Below, piece after piece: positions 1 to 8,527 of a stretch of 64,000 nt of DNA. The stretch's first letter is position 1. Each line of letters starts with the position of its first letter. Below the pieces are notes generated by a model. It did not search any database, had not been told where the DNA came from, and saw nothing but the letters and a program-made list of their open reading frames with translations. The stretch lies in the NCBI GenBank assembly GCA_028283625.1, contig JAPWKG010000003.1:1-64000 (forward strand), given 5' to 3'. The translations under genes were made by a program, and so were the position numbers. This DNA comes from Acidobacteriaceae bacterium (GTDB taxonomy: Bacteria > Acidobacteriota > Terriglobia > Terriglobales > Acidobacteriaceae).

Positions 1-1286
1 AATAAACTGCACACGTGATTCATTGAACGTACGCGGTGAGATCGTCAGCACATTGCTGGCTGCAAACGTATGGTTCGCATCAAAGACAGACGTGCCGTTT
101 GAGACCTCATTCAGCGCCCCCACACCGCGCGCGTTCAAACTGCTCAGATGGTAGAAGCTGTAGCGCGCCGTCAACTGATCGCGCTCGCTGACGCGATGAT
201 CTGCGCGCAGAAAGACCGTATCCGTATGTAGCGTATTCTGATACTCCGTGGTCGGAGTCGACACTACCGGCAACAGCGGAGCACGATAGCCAACCGCCTG
301 CAGATGAGCATTGATCTGCTCCGCATCGGCAGCTTTCACGGTGATCACACCATCGGTACGCAAACGCTGCTCTTCAAAATTGCCGAAGAGAAAGGTACGG
401 TTTTTAATCACCGGACCACTGATGCTTCCTCCGTACTGCCCTGAGGTCATCGGCAGCGTCGTCTGCGAAAGAGGGTTCTCTGCGTTATGCGCTGATTGCG
501 CAGAAAGCCATACGCCGTGCCATGGAGATCATTGGTTCCTGAGCGCGTGATGATGTTGAAGTAGCCCCCCATGGCGCGGCCAAACTCAGCCTGACCACCC
601 GCGGTCACCACCTGAAACTCGCGCACGGTGTCCATGGAAAAGACATTGCCGGCAATACCAGCAGCATCGTCGTTGTTGGAAAGACCATCCACGACGAAGT
701 TGTTCGAGAAGTTCCTCTGGCTGTTGATGGAGTACCCCTGCCCCGGAACCTCCGACGTTTCGGCCAACGTCTGGGTGCTGTTGGTGTTCGTTGGCGACAC
801 GCCCGGCAGCAGTAACGCGGCATCCAGGTAGTTACGTCCCGCGAACGGAAGATTTCTGATCTCGCTCTCCAGCACGGTCTCGCTGATCTGGCTGCGGTTC
901 ACCTCCAGAGGCGCCTCCTGCACACTCACGGTCAGATGAGTTTCCGCCGAAGGCAGAAGCAGTGTGAGCGTCAGGTCGGTAGCCGCTCCAACGTTCAGAG
1001 TCAACAGCCGCGTGCTGGGGGCAAAGCCACGGGAGCTGGCACGGATGCTGTAATCCCCGACCGGCAGATACGCAAAACGAAAGCGACCCTGCTCATCGGC
1101 CAGAATGGTCTGCTGCTGGTTCGTTGCGGTCGCCAACGCGGTGATCTCCGCTCCTGCAATCGCCGCACCGGTGGGATCCAGCACTCTCCCGGTAACACTT
1201 GCGGAAGTAACATCCTGCTGCGCACTTGCCACCATGGCACAGCCCAACACGGCCGCACCTGCGGCCAAATTTCTATTCCAACGCAC
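1..1286 (-). pseudogene. Oar-like TonB-dependent receptor, frameshifted, 3' end outside window
   Basis: Outer-membrane receptor of the Acidobacteria/Oar type. The GTG start at 1286 has an AGGAG ribosome site 9 nt upstream. A signal peptide (about residues 1-23, ending VASAQ) is followed by a carboxypeptidase-regulatory-like beta-sandwich (TGRVLDPTGAAIAGAEI to about residue 110) and a TonB plug domain (GRNYLDAALLLPGV, FVVDGLSNND, VREFQVVTAGGQAEFGRAMGG). The frame then breaks at about 485-488, where the expected R-I-N-A-E-N-P reads through one base too few and stops at 447. One base over, the frame stays open to position 1 and continues plausibly (SGPVIKNRTFLFGNFEEQR). It is therefore either a genuine single-base deletion or a sequence error. 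The Cys-rich gene 1410-1850 lies 123 bp upstream on the same strand. The family imports large ligands such as glycans or siderophores; the substrate is unknown. Confidence 0.85.
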
Positions 1287-1409
1287 GAATGCGTTCTCCT
1301 CGCGCCCGTCGTACAGACGCGGATACCCCCACTACGGAGCATCTTCTGCTTGTTGCTTCATGGGTAGTACGCCTCAGCTCTCAGAACGAGCCGGGGCCTG
1401 TCCGCCAGA

Positions 1410-1850
1410 TCAGGCCGACACGGGAGGTCCGCGCTTGCCGCGCGCCTTCTCCTGGGAGATGCGCCACTTGGACTCAGTCTGCTCGACCCCCATCTGGTGG
1501 GCAGCAGCAGGAACCAGCTCCCAGATCGCAACCGGCATGGCCAGCAGCAGATGGGACTGCGCATTCGTCGTCGGAGCGGTCGAAGGGCAGCAAGGGCACT
1601 TGGTCACAGGGGAATCAAAGAAAACCTTACGCCCTGCCCTGGCCAGCATAGCCTTGTGCGCTGCCATGTTCATCGAGCAGTGATGCACGCCGTTGCGACG
1701 GCAACAGGCTGGAAGCTGCGAATCCTCCCCCTGAGCAAGCGCAAGTCCAGGCGCTAAAAACGGCAGCACCAGGGACAGGAACAGCAGGATGGCAGAAAGT
1801 CGTCGCACTCCGGCTTGATTGAAGCACTCAACCGGCAGAAACGCAAACAA
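1410..1850 (-). CDS. secreted Cys/His-rich small protein, possible metal binder
   Basis: About 146 residues. An N-terminal hydrophobic signal (LSAILLFLSLVLPFLAPGLALAQ, about 18-40) precedes a PACCRRNGVHHCSM segment and a second KCPCC motif, so six cysteines and two histidines sit in a mature part of about 105 residues. Similar short secreted CC...HHC proteins recur in Acidobacteria beside TonB receptors. Metal binding, perhaps copper, is my inference and not established. The longest frame starts at TTG 1850; GTG at 1808 would give a more compact signal peptide and is an equally good start. The gene is upstream of and co-directional with the TonB receptor, and two dyads lie in its promoter region (1923-1968). 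Confidence 0.6.
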   Translation of the reverse strand: MFAFLPVECFNQAGVRRLSAILLFLSLVLPFLAPGLALAQGEDSQLPACCRRNGVHHCSMNMAAHKAMLARAGRKVFFDSPVTKCPCCPSTAPTTNAQSHLLLAMPVAIWELVPAAAHQMGVEQTESKWRISQEKARGKRGPPVSA

Positions 1851-2165
1851 GACGAACGATCATCGCCCGCAGACAGCCTGCAAGCGCCGCCGATTTGCCT
1901 ATGGAAAAACCGAGGACAAAAGTGCACTAACACTAGTGCAACAATCGACAAGATTAGATTTTTCTAATAGATGGGTCGATTACTTCATCCACAGCTCGAC
2001 CCGCGCGTTGAATTCCACAGCGAAAAAATCACGCACTCGTCCTGCGCCGGGATTTCCACGGTGCTTCGTTCAGGCAAGACCATTCCGGCAGCAAAAAAAA
2101 TGACCAGGAAATCCTGGACGTTTTCTTGAAGCAGATTGTTGGTAAGGACAATCGTCTTGCGCATT

Positions 2166-2182
<17 letters not shown>
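1851..2182. other. intergenic region of about 330 bp, no gene seen
   Basis: No convincing coding frame. The part nearest the Cys-rich gene carries two short dyads (1923-1940 and 1953-1968). The rest, up to tRNA-Asn, is AT-richer than its surroundings and shows nothing I can name. Confidence 0.6.
1923..1968. promoter_or_regulatory. two adjacent dyads, candidate operator for the Cys-rich/TonB pair
   Basis: Dyad 1 is TGCACTA-ACAC-TAGTGCA at 1923-1940 with perfect 7-bp arms. Dyad 2 is ATTAGA-TTTT-TCTAAT at 1953-1968 with perfect 6-bp arms. They lie 73-118 bp upstream of the minus-strand start at 1850. Spacing and symmetry fit a dimeric repressor site (BlaI/MecI or MarR type are possibilities only). 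No clear -35/-10 pair could be fixed around them. Confidence 0.4.
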
Positions 2183-2257
<75 letters not shown>

Positions 2258-2343
2258 TCGCGCTTGATTGTGTGAGCGATCGAACGACCGCTTCTCCATT
2301 TTTATAACACACTTTGGCTGTGCATCGGGACTATCATTCCCAC

Positions 2344-2922
2344 ATGCCTCGCCTCTCCCGTCTTTCCCGTTCAGAGGTTTCGCCCGAGCTGACTGAAGTC
2401 TACGACCGTTTCCTCCAGGATCGCGGCAACGTACCTTATTTTTTCCGCACATTGGCGCACCGGCCCGAAATTTTCAAGACCGCGACGGCACACATGAACG
2501 CCGTGTTGAACACCGGGTCTCTCCCCACACAGCTCAAGGAGTTGGTCGTCGTCCGGACCTCGCAGCTAAATGCTACGAGCTATTGCCTGGCCTCGCATAC
2601 CGCGATCTCGCTGCGGCTGGGAACCACCCTGGAGCAGATCGAAGCGCTGCACCACTGGCAGGACTCCCCGCTTTTCTCCGAAGCGGAAAAAGCCGCGCTC
2701 GACCTTGCCGAGACCATGACGCTGAACTCACTGCACTACAGCGACGAACAGTTGGCTCAACTGAAGCGTTTCTACGCCGAGGGAGAAATTATCGAACTCA
2801 TGAGCGCGATCGGGCTTTTCAACTACTTCAACCGCTTCAACAACGTGTTGCAGATGGAGCCGACCAAGCCCGCTACAGCGGAAGAGCTCGCAGAAGCAGG
2901 AATCCCTCTCCGAAACGACTAG
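2344..2922 (+). CDS. carboxymuconolactone decarboxylase / AhpD-like protein
   Basis: About 192 residues of the all-helical AhpD fold, similar to the peroxidase-related branch. The core is LPTQLKELVVVRTSQLNATSYCLASHT. In AhpD the redox motif is C-x-x-C-x3-H; here the second Cys and the His (YCLASH) are present but the first Cys is Thr, so classical disulfide chemistry is unlikely. ATG 2344 gives the usual MPRLSRL N-terminus and is preferred; TTG 2314 in the same frame is immediately preceded by TATAAC (2303-2308) and cannot be excluded. The 3' end overlaps the convergent CAP gene by 4 bp. Substrate unknown. Confidence 0.8.
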   Translation: MPRLSRLSRSEVSPELTEVYDRFLQDRGNVPYFFRTLAHRPEIFKTATAHMNAVLNTGSLPTQLKELVVVRTSQLNATSYCLASHTAISLRLGTTLEQIEALHHWQDSPLFSEAEKAALDLAETMTLNSLHYSDEQLAQLKRFYAEGEIIELMSAIGLFNYFNRFNNVLQMEPTKPATAEELAEAGIPLRND

Positions 2923-3731
2923 AAGAGCAGCACCGCCAGCTGGAATGCCGTGAACGCCTGCCTGCTCTGTAGGGTACAAGCACCCACAGCCGCTTCACGA
3001 TACTTGCCGCTGGCCAGTGCCGTGTTAAGCGCCTCTGGCAGAGTCTGCAGATCGACGGTGGTAAAGCGCAGAACGAGCAGGGGCCTATGGTCGCCAGCGT
3101 AACCACTGGTCATGCCGCAACTTTGCCGGGCTGCTACCTGCTCCGCAGAGCCATCGGCAGCAAGGGCGACGGCGCCGCCGGCTTGCTGCAAAATATCCTG
3201 CCCGATGCGGAGTTCCTGCTCGGGCAACGTCGTCTCGACTACGGATTTCTCAAAGTCCTCGACCGCGTAAAGCTCGCCGTGGCTCTCCAGCACACGGATG
3301 GCTACCGCGTCGACGTTGCCGTTGAGCAGATTGGCGCGGTGTCCTGGAGAGTGCATCCAGGCGTCGTGAATCCGTACCGCGGTGGGAGCCATGGCCACGT
3401 TTTCGGCGATCACGGAAAACTTGGCTCCGGCCAACTCGCCTCGCTCGGTAAGCGAAGGCTCCCCTTCATACTGGTGCGAGATGGATTGCCGGGCAAGCAT
3501 CTGCTCTGCGTGGGCTTCCGCGGCTTTGTACAGCGCAGCGTCCCAATGCAAAAGAGGAAGGCCACGCTGCTGCCGCTCCGCGTTGGCCGCCTGAAAAAGA
3601 TACTGCTCTGCGACGGTTCGCGGAGCCAGCTGAGAAGCCGAAACAGAGTGCGATGCCGTTTGTTGCGCGCCCCCCTGCGGAGCAACCACAACCAGCAACG
3701 GCGCGAACAAAAAAGAGGCCCAGAACTTCAT
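2919..3731 (-). CDS. secreted CAP (SCP/PR-1) domain protein
   Basis: 270 residues. A signal peptide (about 1-22, VVVAPQGGAQQ) precedes a CAP domain at about 43-160. Hallmarks are NAERQQRGLPLLHWDAALYKAAEAHAE, SERG-like SLTERG, AENVAMA and HDAWMHSPGHRANLLNG, with the conserved His and Glu residues of the CAP cavity. The C-terminal 100 residues match nothing I recognise. Bacterial CAP proteins are extracellular and of uncertain activity. The gene is convergent with the AhpD-like gene and lies 46 bp upstream of the fcl stop on the opposite side of its own start, so it is probably a separate unit. Confidence 0.85.
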   Translation of the reverse strand: MKFWASFLFAPLLVVVAPQGGAQQTASHSVSASQLAPRTVAEQYLFQAANAERQQRGLPLLHWDAALYKAAEAHAEQMLARQSISHQYEGEPSLTERGELAGAKFSVIAENVAMAPTAVRIHDAWMHSPGHRANLLNGNVDAVAIRVLESHGELYAVEDFEKSVVETTLPEQELRIGQDILQQAGGAVALAADGSAEQVAARQSCGMTSGYAGDHRPLLVLRFTTVDLQTLPEALNTALASGKYREAAVGACTLQSRQAFTAFQLAVLLF

Positions 3732-3777
3732 GCTTCACTTTGCCCCGCGCCGGGCCCGCTCCGCAAGCCCACTACAG

Positions 3778-4758
3778 CTAGAGCTTGTTGGCAACGGCGG
3801 CATAGGTTCGCCTGATTCCTTCTTCAAGCCCTACCTCTGCCTGCCACCCCAGGCTATGAATCTTCTCGACGTCGAGCTGCTTACGCGGCGTGCCGTCGGG
3901 TTTGGACGTATCGAACCTCAGCTCGCCCTCAAAACCGACTACGCGACATACCGTCTCCGCCAACTCGCGGATCGTGCAGTCTTCTCCGGTACCGATATTG
4001 ACCAGCGGAGCCTGCTCTTCATTCAGGAGCGCCTGATACGTCGGCTCGTCCATTTGCAGCAGATGCACGCAGGCCTTGGCCATATCGTCAGAGTAGAGCA
4101 ACTCGCGACGCGGCGTTCCCGTACCCCATACCTCAATGGCCGGCTCCCCCGCCACCTTCGCACGATGCGCCTTCCGCAACAGCGCAGGCAGCACATGAGA
4201 GTTGTTCAAATCGAAGTTGTCATCCGGTCCGTAGAGGTTCGTCGGCATTGCAGCAAGATAATGCGTACCGTATTGCCGGTTGTACGCCCAACACATCTCA
4301 ATGCCGGCGATCTTGGCCAAAGCATACGGACGGTTGGTGGGCTCCAACGGCCCGGTCAGAAGGTACTCTTCCCGGATCGGCTGAGGGCTCATCTTGGGGT
4401 AAATGCACGAAGAGCCAAGGAAGAGCAGGCGGCTCACCTCTGCCTTGCGCGCCGCTTCCACTACCGACGACTGAATCGCGAGATTCTGCGCGATGAACTC
4501 CGCAGGGTACGTATTGTTGGCCAGAATGCCGCCGACCTTGGCCGCGGCCAGGAACACATACTCCGGCTTTTCCTGCTCGAAGAAGGCCTCGACCGCGTCG
4601 GCATCGGAGAGATCGAGCTCTGCGTGCGTGCGCTTGAGAATTCTGGTAAAGCCCAGACGCTCCAACTCTCGTACGATCGCAGAACCGACCAGGCCTCGAT
4701 GGCCGGCGACATACACCTTCGCCGAGGTGTCCAGCATCGGCTTACCCAGCTGCGCCAT
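3778..4758 (-). CDS. fcl: GDP-L-fucose synthase
   Basis: Converts GDP-4-keto-6-deoxy-mannose to GDP-L-fucose with NADPH (epimerase/reductase). 326 residues of extended SDR fold. The Rossmann motif is [15 protein letters not shown] (about 19-33). The SDR catalytic triad is Ser in [10 protein letters not shown] and Tyr/Lys in YALAKIAG. The C-terminal substrate region [19 protein letters not shown] is characteristic of the family. Start at 4758 lies 2 nt from the gmd stop, so the pair is certainly co-transcribed. The product feeds surface polysaccharide synthesis together with the glycosyltransferase at 5886-7127. Confidence 0.95.
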   Translation of the reverse strand: MAQLGKPMLDTSAKVYVAGHRGLVGSAIVRELERLGFTRILKRTHAELDLSDADAVEAFFEQEKPEYVFLAAAKVGGILANNTYPAEFIAQNLAIQSSVVEAARKAEVSRLLFLGSSCIYPKMSPQPIREEYLLTGPLEPTNRPYALAKIAGIEMCWAYNRQYGTHYLAAMPTNLYGPDDNFDLNNSHVLPALLRKAHRAKVAGEPAIEVWGTGTPRRELLYSDDMAKACVHLLQMDEPTYQALLNEEQAPLVNIGTGEDCTIRELAETVCRVVGFEGELRFDTSKPDGTPRKQLDVEKIHSLGWQAEVGLEEGIRRTYAAVANKL

Positions 4759-4760
4759 GC

Positions 4761-5846
4761 TTAGCTCTCCCGCACGTTGTACGCCGCGTAGCCGTGGCGC
4801 TGCACCAGAGCATCGCGCTCTGCTGCCTTCAGATCCGCGTCGACCATTTCAGCCACCAGCTCATCGAAGCTCGTCGTAGGGGTCCAGCCAAGCTCCTCAC
4901 GCGCCCGCGTGGGATCGCCCAGCAAGGTTTCCACCTCCGCAGGGCGGAAGTAACGCGGGTCGACGCCGACGATCACATTGCCCTGCTTGTCGACGGCCTT
5001 TTCCTCCGCCCCCTCACCCTGCCAGGTTAGCTCCATCTCAAGTCGCTCCGCACAGCGTTGAATGAACTCACGCACGGAGTACTGCACGCCGGTTGCGATC
5101 ACGTAATCCTTGGGCTGATCCTGCTGCAGCATCCGCCACTGCATCTCGACATAGTCACGTGCATGTCCCCAATCGCGGCGCGCACTCAGGTTCCCCATGA
5201 AGAGCTGCTCCTGAAGGCCAGTCTTGATGCGCGCCAAACCACGCGTGATCTTCCGCGTGACAAACGTCTCTCCGCGCAGAGGCGACTCGTGATTGAAGAG
5301 AATGCCGTTGCACGCATACATCCCGTAGCTCTCGCGATAGTTCACGGTGATCCAGTAGCCGTAAAGCTTGGCCACACCATAAGGAGAACGGGGGTAGAAC
5401 GGTGTGCTTTCACGCTGAGGGATCTCCTGCACCAGGCCATACAGCTCAGAGGTCGAGGCCTGGTAAAAGCGCGTCTTCTTCTCGAGGCCGAGAATACGAA
5501 TCGCTTCCAGCAAACGTAGTACGCCGAGAGCATCCGAGTTCGCCGTGTACTCCGGCTCCTCAAACGAAACCTGCACATGCGACTGCGCGGCCAGATTGTA
5601 GATCTCGTCCGGCTGGACCTTCTCCACAATGTGAATCAGCGACGAGGAGTCTGTCATGTCGCCATAGTGCAGAATCAGCTTGGGATTCGGCACATGCGGA
5701 TCTTCGTAAAGATGATCGATGCGTGCGGTGTTGAACAGCGACGTACGCCGTTTGAGGCCATGGACTTCGTAGCCTTTCGACAGCAACAGTTCCGCCAGAT
5801 AGGCTCCATCCTGTCCCGTAATCCCGGTGATAAGGGCCTTCTTCAA
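4761..5846 (-). CDS. gmd: GDP-mannose 4,6-dehydratase
   Basis: First committed step of GDP-fucose synthesis, GDP-mannose to GDP-4-keto-6-deoxy-D-mannose. 361 residues. The NAD(P)-binding motif is [16 protein letters not shown] (about 7-22). The catalytic region STSELYG and [10 protein letters not shown] holds the Tyr-x3-Lys, and [18 protein letters not shown] is the family signature. The start is TTG 5846, giving MKKALITG. A GGGAG lies about 12 nt upstream. It is followed at 2 bp by fcl, and the WcaI-like gene is 39 bp upstream, so the three genes form one exopolysaccharide operon. Confidence 0.96.
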   Translation of the reverse strand: MKKALITGITGQDGAYLAELLLSKGYEVHGLKRRTSLFNTARIDHLYEDPHVPNPKLILHYGDMTDSSSLIHIVEKVQPDEIYNLAAQSHVQVSFEEPEYTANSDALGVLRLLEAIRILGLEKKTRFYQASTSELYGLVQEIPQRESTPFYPRSPYGVAKLYGYWITVNYRESYGMYACNGILFNHESPLRGETFVTRKITRGLARIKTGLQEQLFMGNLSARRDWGHARDYVEMQWRMLQQDQPKDYVIATGVQYSVREFIQRCAERLEMELTWQGEGAEEKAVDKQGNVIVGVDPRYFRPAEVETLLGDPTRAREELGWTPTTSFDELVAEMVDADLKAAERDALVQRHGYAAYNVRES

Positions 5847-5885
5847 TCAGCACGCTCCCGCATAACAGTTGTAGTTTGCTTCATC

Positions 5886-7127
5886 TTACCGGAGGTTCCG
5901 GTCTCCATAGACAACCGTTTCCAGATCCCGCTCAAACTGCCGTAGAACGCTCTCTGTACCGAGGTAATCGACCGCATAAGCGCGTGCCGCCTCTCCCATA
6001 CTCCGGCGTAGAGACTCATCCGCTGCAAGCTGCAATACCGCCTGTGTAAGCGCTTCCAGATTCTCCGGAGGTACGACCAGACCGCGCCCCTCCACCACCA
6101 TGGCCACCTGCGTTCCATGGTCTACCGTTGCAATCACGGGGCGGCCACTGGAAAGCATGCCGGTTAGCTTGGAAGGCATGACCAGATCAGCGGCCCCCGC
6201 ACGCTGCGGCAGCAGATGAATGTCGGCAGTATTCAGCAACGCGTTGAGCTTTGCGAGAGGTTGCAGAGGCAGCAAGGTGACGTTTGCCAGCCCCTGCACC
6301 TGCTCCTCCAACTGAGGACGAAAGGCGCCGTCGCCGCAAAAGAGGAAGTGCAGCGACGGATTCGTGGAACAGGCGCGGGCCAGAGGCGCCAGCATCTCGA
6401 GCCCCTGTTTGCCTCCCATATTGCCGGAGTACAGGACAACGACCTTCTCCTCCAGCCCCAGATCACGGCGAAAGGTCGTATCACTCGACATAGGATGCAC
6501 AAGATCAATATCCACCCAGTTGGGAAAGAGCACGGTCTTTTCAGCAGACACCCCTTTGCTCAGGGAGCGCTCAACCATCTTCTGCGAAATGCTCGATACC
6601 GCATCAAAAGCACGCGTGAAGAGCGCCTCCAACCCGGTAGCGATTTTATGGATCGGACCGTCCGAGGGCAGAAGCCCAAGCTCAAATGCAGCATCCACCT
6701 CAAAGTCCTGCACATGCAGCCAGCTCTTTGCGCCGCTCAACCGAGCCACGGCCGCGGCAAACGGTGCCGAGAAGAAGGTGGGCTCCACGGTAAAGACGAC
6801 CTGCGGCTCCCACAGCGTCTGCGCGAGCGCTACGGGCAGGCTTCCGCAGGCGAACGACGCCAGGTGGAGCAGACGCTTCATCCCGGTCGGCTTCTCAGGA
6901 ACCCACAGCGGCACACGGAAGACAGTCGGACGCCCCGGAGCGGACTCTTTACGGAACCACTGGCCACGATAATCCTCACGAATTTTCCACGCAGGATAAT
7001 ACGGCGGCGCAGTGACCACCCGGACTTCATGCCCACGTTCAGCGAGCCACTCGGCCATCTCGCCCGTGTACTTACCAATACCGGTCATCTCAGGGGCATA
7101 GTTAAGCCCATAGATCAGAATGCGCAT
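5886..7127 (-). CDS. WcaI-like GT4 glycosyltransferase
   Basis: 413 residues, GT-B fold. The N-terminus MRILIYGLNYAPEMTGIGKYTGEMAEWL and VTAPPYYPAWKI are typical of the WcaI/WbuB branch that adds sugars (often fucose) during colanic-acid-like polysaccharide assembly. The C-terminal donor domain has YSGNMGGKQGLEML and the E-x7-E type region MPSKLTGMLSSGRPVIA. ATG 7127 has AAGGA 7-8 nt upstream. It is the first gene of the wcaI-gmd-fcl unit, consistent with transferring the fucose those enzymes make. The acceptor cannot be read from sequence. Confidence 0.88.
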   Translation of the reverse strand: MRILIYGLNYAPEMTGIGKYTGEMAEWLAERGHEVRVVTAPPYYPAWKIREDYRGQWFRKESAPGRPTVFRVPLWVPEKPTGMKRLLHLASFACGSLPVALAQTLWEPQVVFTVEPTFFSAPFAAAVARLSGAKSWLHVQDFEVDAAFELGLLPSDGPIHKIATGLEALFTRAFDAVSSISQKMVERSLSKGVSAEKTVLFPNWVDIDLVHPMSSDTTFRRDLGLEEKVVVLYSGNMGGKQGLEMLAPLARACSTNPSLHFLFCGDGAFRPQLEEQVQGLANVTLLPLQPLAKLNALLNTADIHLLPQRAGAADLVMPSKLTGMLSSGRPVIATVDHGTQVAMVVEGRGLVVPPENLEALTQAVLQLAADESLRRSMGEAARAYAVDYLGTESVLRQFERDLETVVYGDRNLR

Positions 7128-7217
7128 GTAGGGGTCCTTTGGCTCATTCTAACCAGCAGTTTTTCCCACAGTACCGGTACGAAAGTATTGCGTCTCTGCC
7201 CGTATCCTGTCTGCAAC

Positions 7218-8063
7218 ATGTCTGCAACGCTCCAGCAGCTTCGCCGTCACCCTACTGCAGCCCTCGGCGCGGTGCTATTGCTGCTGTTTGCCCTTGCGGC
7301 TATGGCTGCTCCGCTGCTCGCACACCAGAACCCGGCACAGATCGATCTGCCCCACCGGCTGCAACCTCCTTCTGCGGCGCACTGGTTCGGCACCGATGAG
7401 CTTGGGCGCGATGTGTTTGCACGGGTTCTGTACGGCGCCCGCGTCTCACTCTCGGTGGCCACGGCGGTCGTTGCCCTTTCCCTGCTACTCGGGCTTGCGC
7501 TTGGAGCCATTGCGGGGTTCTATGGCGGCTTTGCAGATACCGTCATCAACCTGTACCTGTCAAACGCGTTTCTGGCGCTGCCCGGCATCCTGCTGGCGGT
7601 TGCTTTTGTCGCGTTCCTCGGACCATCCCTGGCGAACCTTGTGCTGGCGCTCACGCTCTCGGGCTGGGTGAACTACGCACGGCTGGTACGAGCTCAGGTG
7701 ATGAGCATGAAGGAGCGTGAGTTTGTGCAGGCCGCGCGCTCGCTCGGAGCGACGGATCTGCGCCTGCTGCTACGCCACATTCTGCCGAACATCCTGCAAC
7801 CACTCATCGTGCAGGCTGCTATCGGGATGGCGGGAGCCGTTCTGGCGGAAGCGACCCTGAGCTTTCTGGGGCTCGGCGTGCAGCCGCCGACCGCAACCTG
7901 GGGAGCAATGCTCAACGATGCGCGCTCTCATCTCTTTGAGTCGCCTTATCTCATCGCGTTTCCAGCCGCCGCGGTTGCGCTCTGCGTGCTGAGCTTCAAC
8001 CTCATCGGGGACGGACTGCGCGATGCGCTCGATCCACGTTCGCGTCTCCGCGAAGGTCTCTAG
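7218..8063 (+). CDS. peptide/nickel-type ABC permease, DppC family
   Basis: 281 residues of an inner-membrane permease for oligopeptides or nickel. An OppC_N segment (LRRHPTAALGAVLLLLFALAAMAAPLLA) is followed by HWFGTDELGRDVFARVLYGARVSLSV and a five-helix core. The EAA loop reads EFVQAARSLGATDLRLLLRHILPN. The open frame extends about 1 kb upstream, but that part is antisense to the glycosyltransferase. ATG 7218 follows a TATCCT hexamer by 9 nt. Its likely partner (DppB-like) is encoded at 8528-9466 on the opposite strand, which is unusual. No binding protein or ATPase gene is in the window. Confidence 0.92.
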   Translation: MSATLQQLRRHPTAALGAVLLLLFALAAMAAPLLAHQNPAQIDLPHRLQPPSAAHWFGTDELGRDVFARVLYGARVSLSVATAVVALSLLLGLALGAIAGFYGGFADTVINLYLSNAFLALPGILLAVAFVAFLGPSLANLVLALTLSGWVNYARLVRAQVMSMKEREFVQAARSLGATDLRLLLRHILPNILQPLIVQAAIGMAGAVLAEATLSFLGLGVQPPTATWGAMLNDARSHLFESPYLIAFPAAAVALCVLSFNLIGDGLRDALDPRSRLREGL

Positions 8064-8524
8064 CCCAGAACAAGCTCCTGCAACGTTGCGACAGGAGCCT
8101 TGCCTTCCTCCAGCTCCAGCCACGCAAAGCTGACCGGAAGCGAGAAACGTCGCGGCCCACAAGAGCCGGGGTTCAAATACAGCACGCCGTTGCGCTGCTC
8201 GATCGAAGGCCGATGAGAGTGCCCGTAGATCACGACAGAGAAACCTGCCGCCTCCGGCTTCAGATCCAGATCCTGCAGTGCATGCAGCATGTACACGAAG
8301 TGCCCCTGCCACTCCAGCGCTTCCGTGGCAGGCAACGCTGCGGTCGGCCCGTACAGATCCACATTGCCCCGGATCGCCGTTACAGGCGCGATCTCATTCA
8401 GTACGGCGAGATGGTCCGCATTGCCGATATCTCCGGCATGCAGAATCTTCTCTGCACCCGCCAGAGCATCCAACAACTCCGGACGAAGCAACGAGTGCGT
8501 GTCAGAAACTACCGCAATGCGCAT
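8060..8524 (-). CDS. YfcE/MJ0936-type metallophosphoesterase
   Basis: 154 residues of the calcineurin-like phosphodiesterase fold. Metal ligands are visible in order: SDTHS (D8, H10), HAGDIGN (D37), RGNVD (N57), HALQD region and YGHSHRP (GHSH). The small size and compact motifs match the YfcE group acting on phosphodiesters; the natural substrate is usually unknown. It starts 3 nt after the DppB-like stop on the same strand, and its own stop overlaps the DppC-like stop by 4 bp in convergent orientation. Confidence 0.9.
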   Translation of the reverse strand: MRIAVVSDTHSLLRPELLDALAGAEKILHAGDIGNADHLAVLNEIAPVTAIRGNVDLYGPTAALPATEALEWQGHFVYMLHALQDLDLKPEAAGFSVVIYGHSHRPSIEQRNGVLYLNPGSCGPRRFSLPVSFAWLELEEGKAPVATLQELVLG

Positions 8525-8527
8525 GGT

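Noticed and set aside
6216..7217. 334-residue N-terminal extension of the DppC-like permease
   Set aside because: It overlaps the WcaI-like gene on the other strand; family similarity begins only at ATG 7218.
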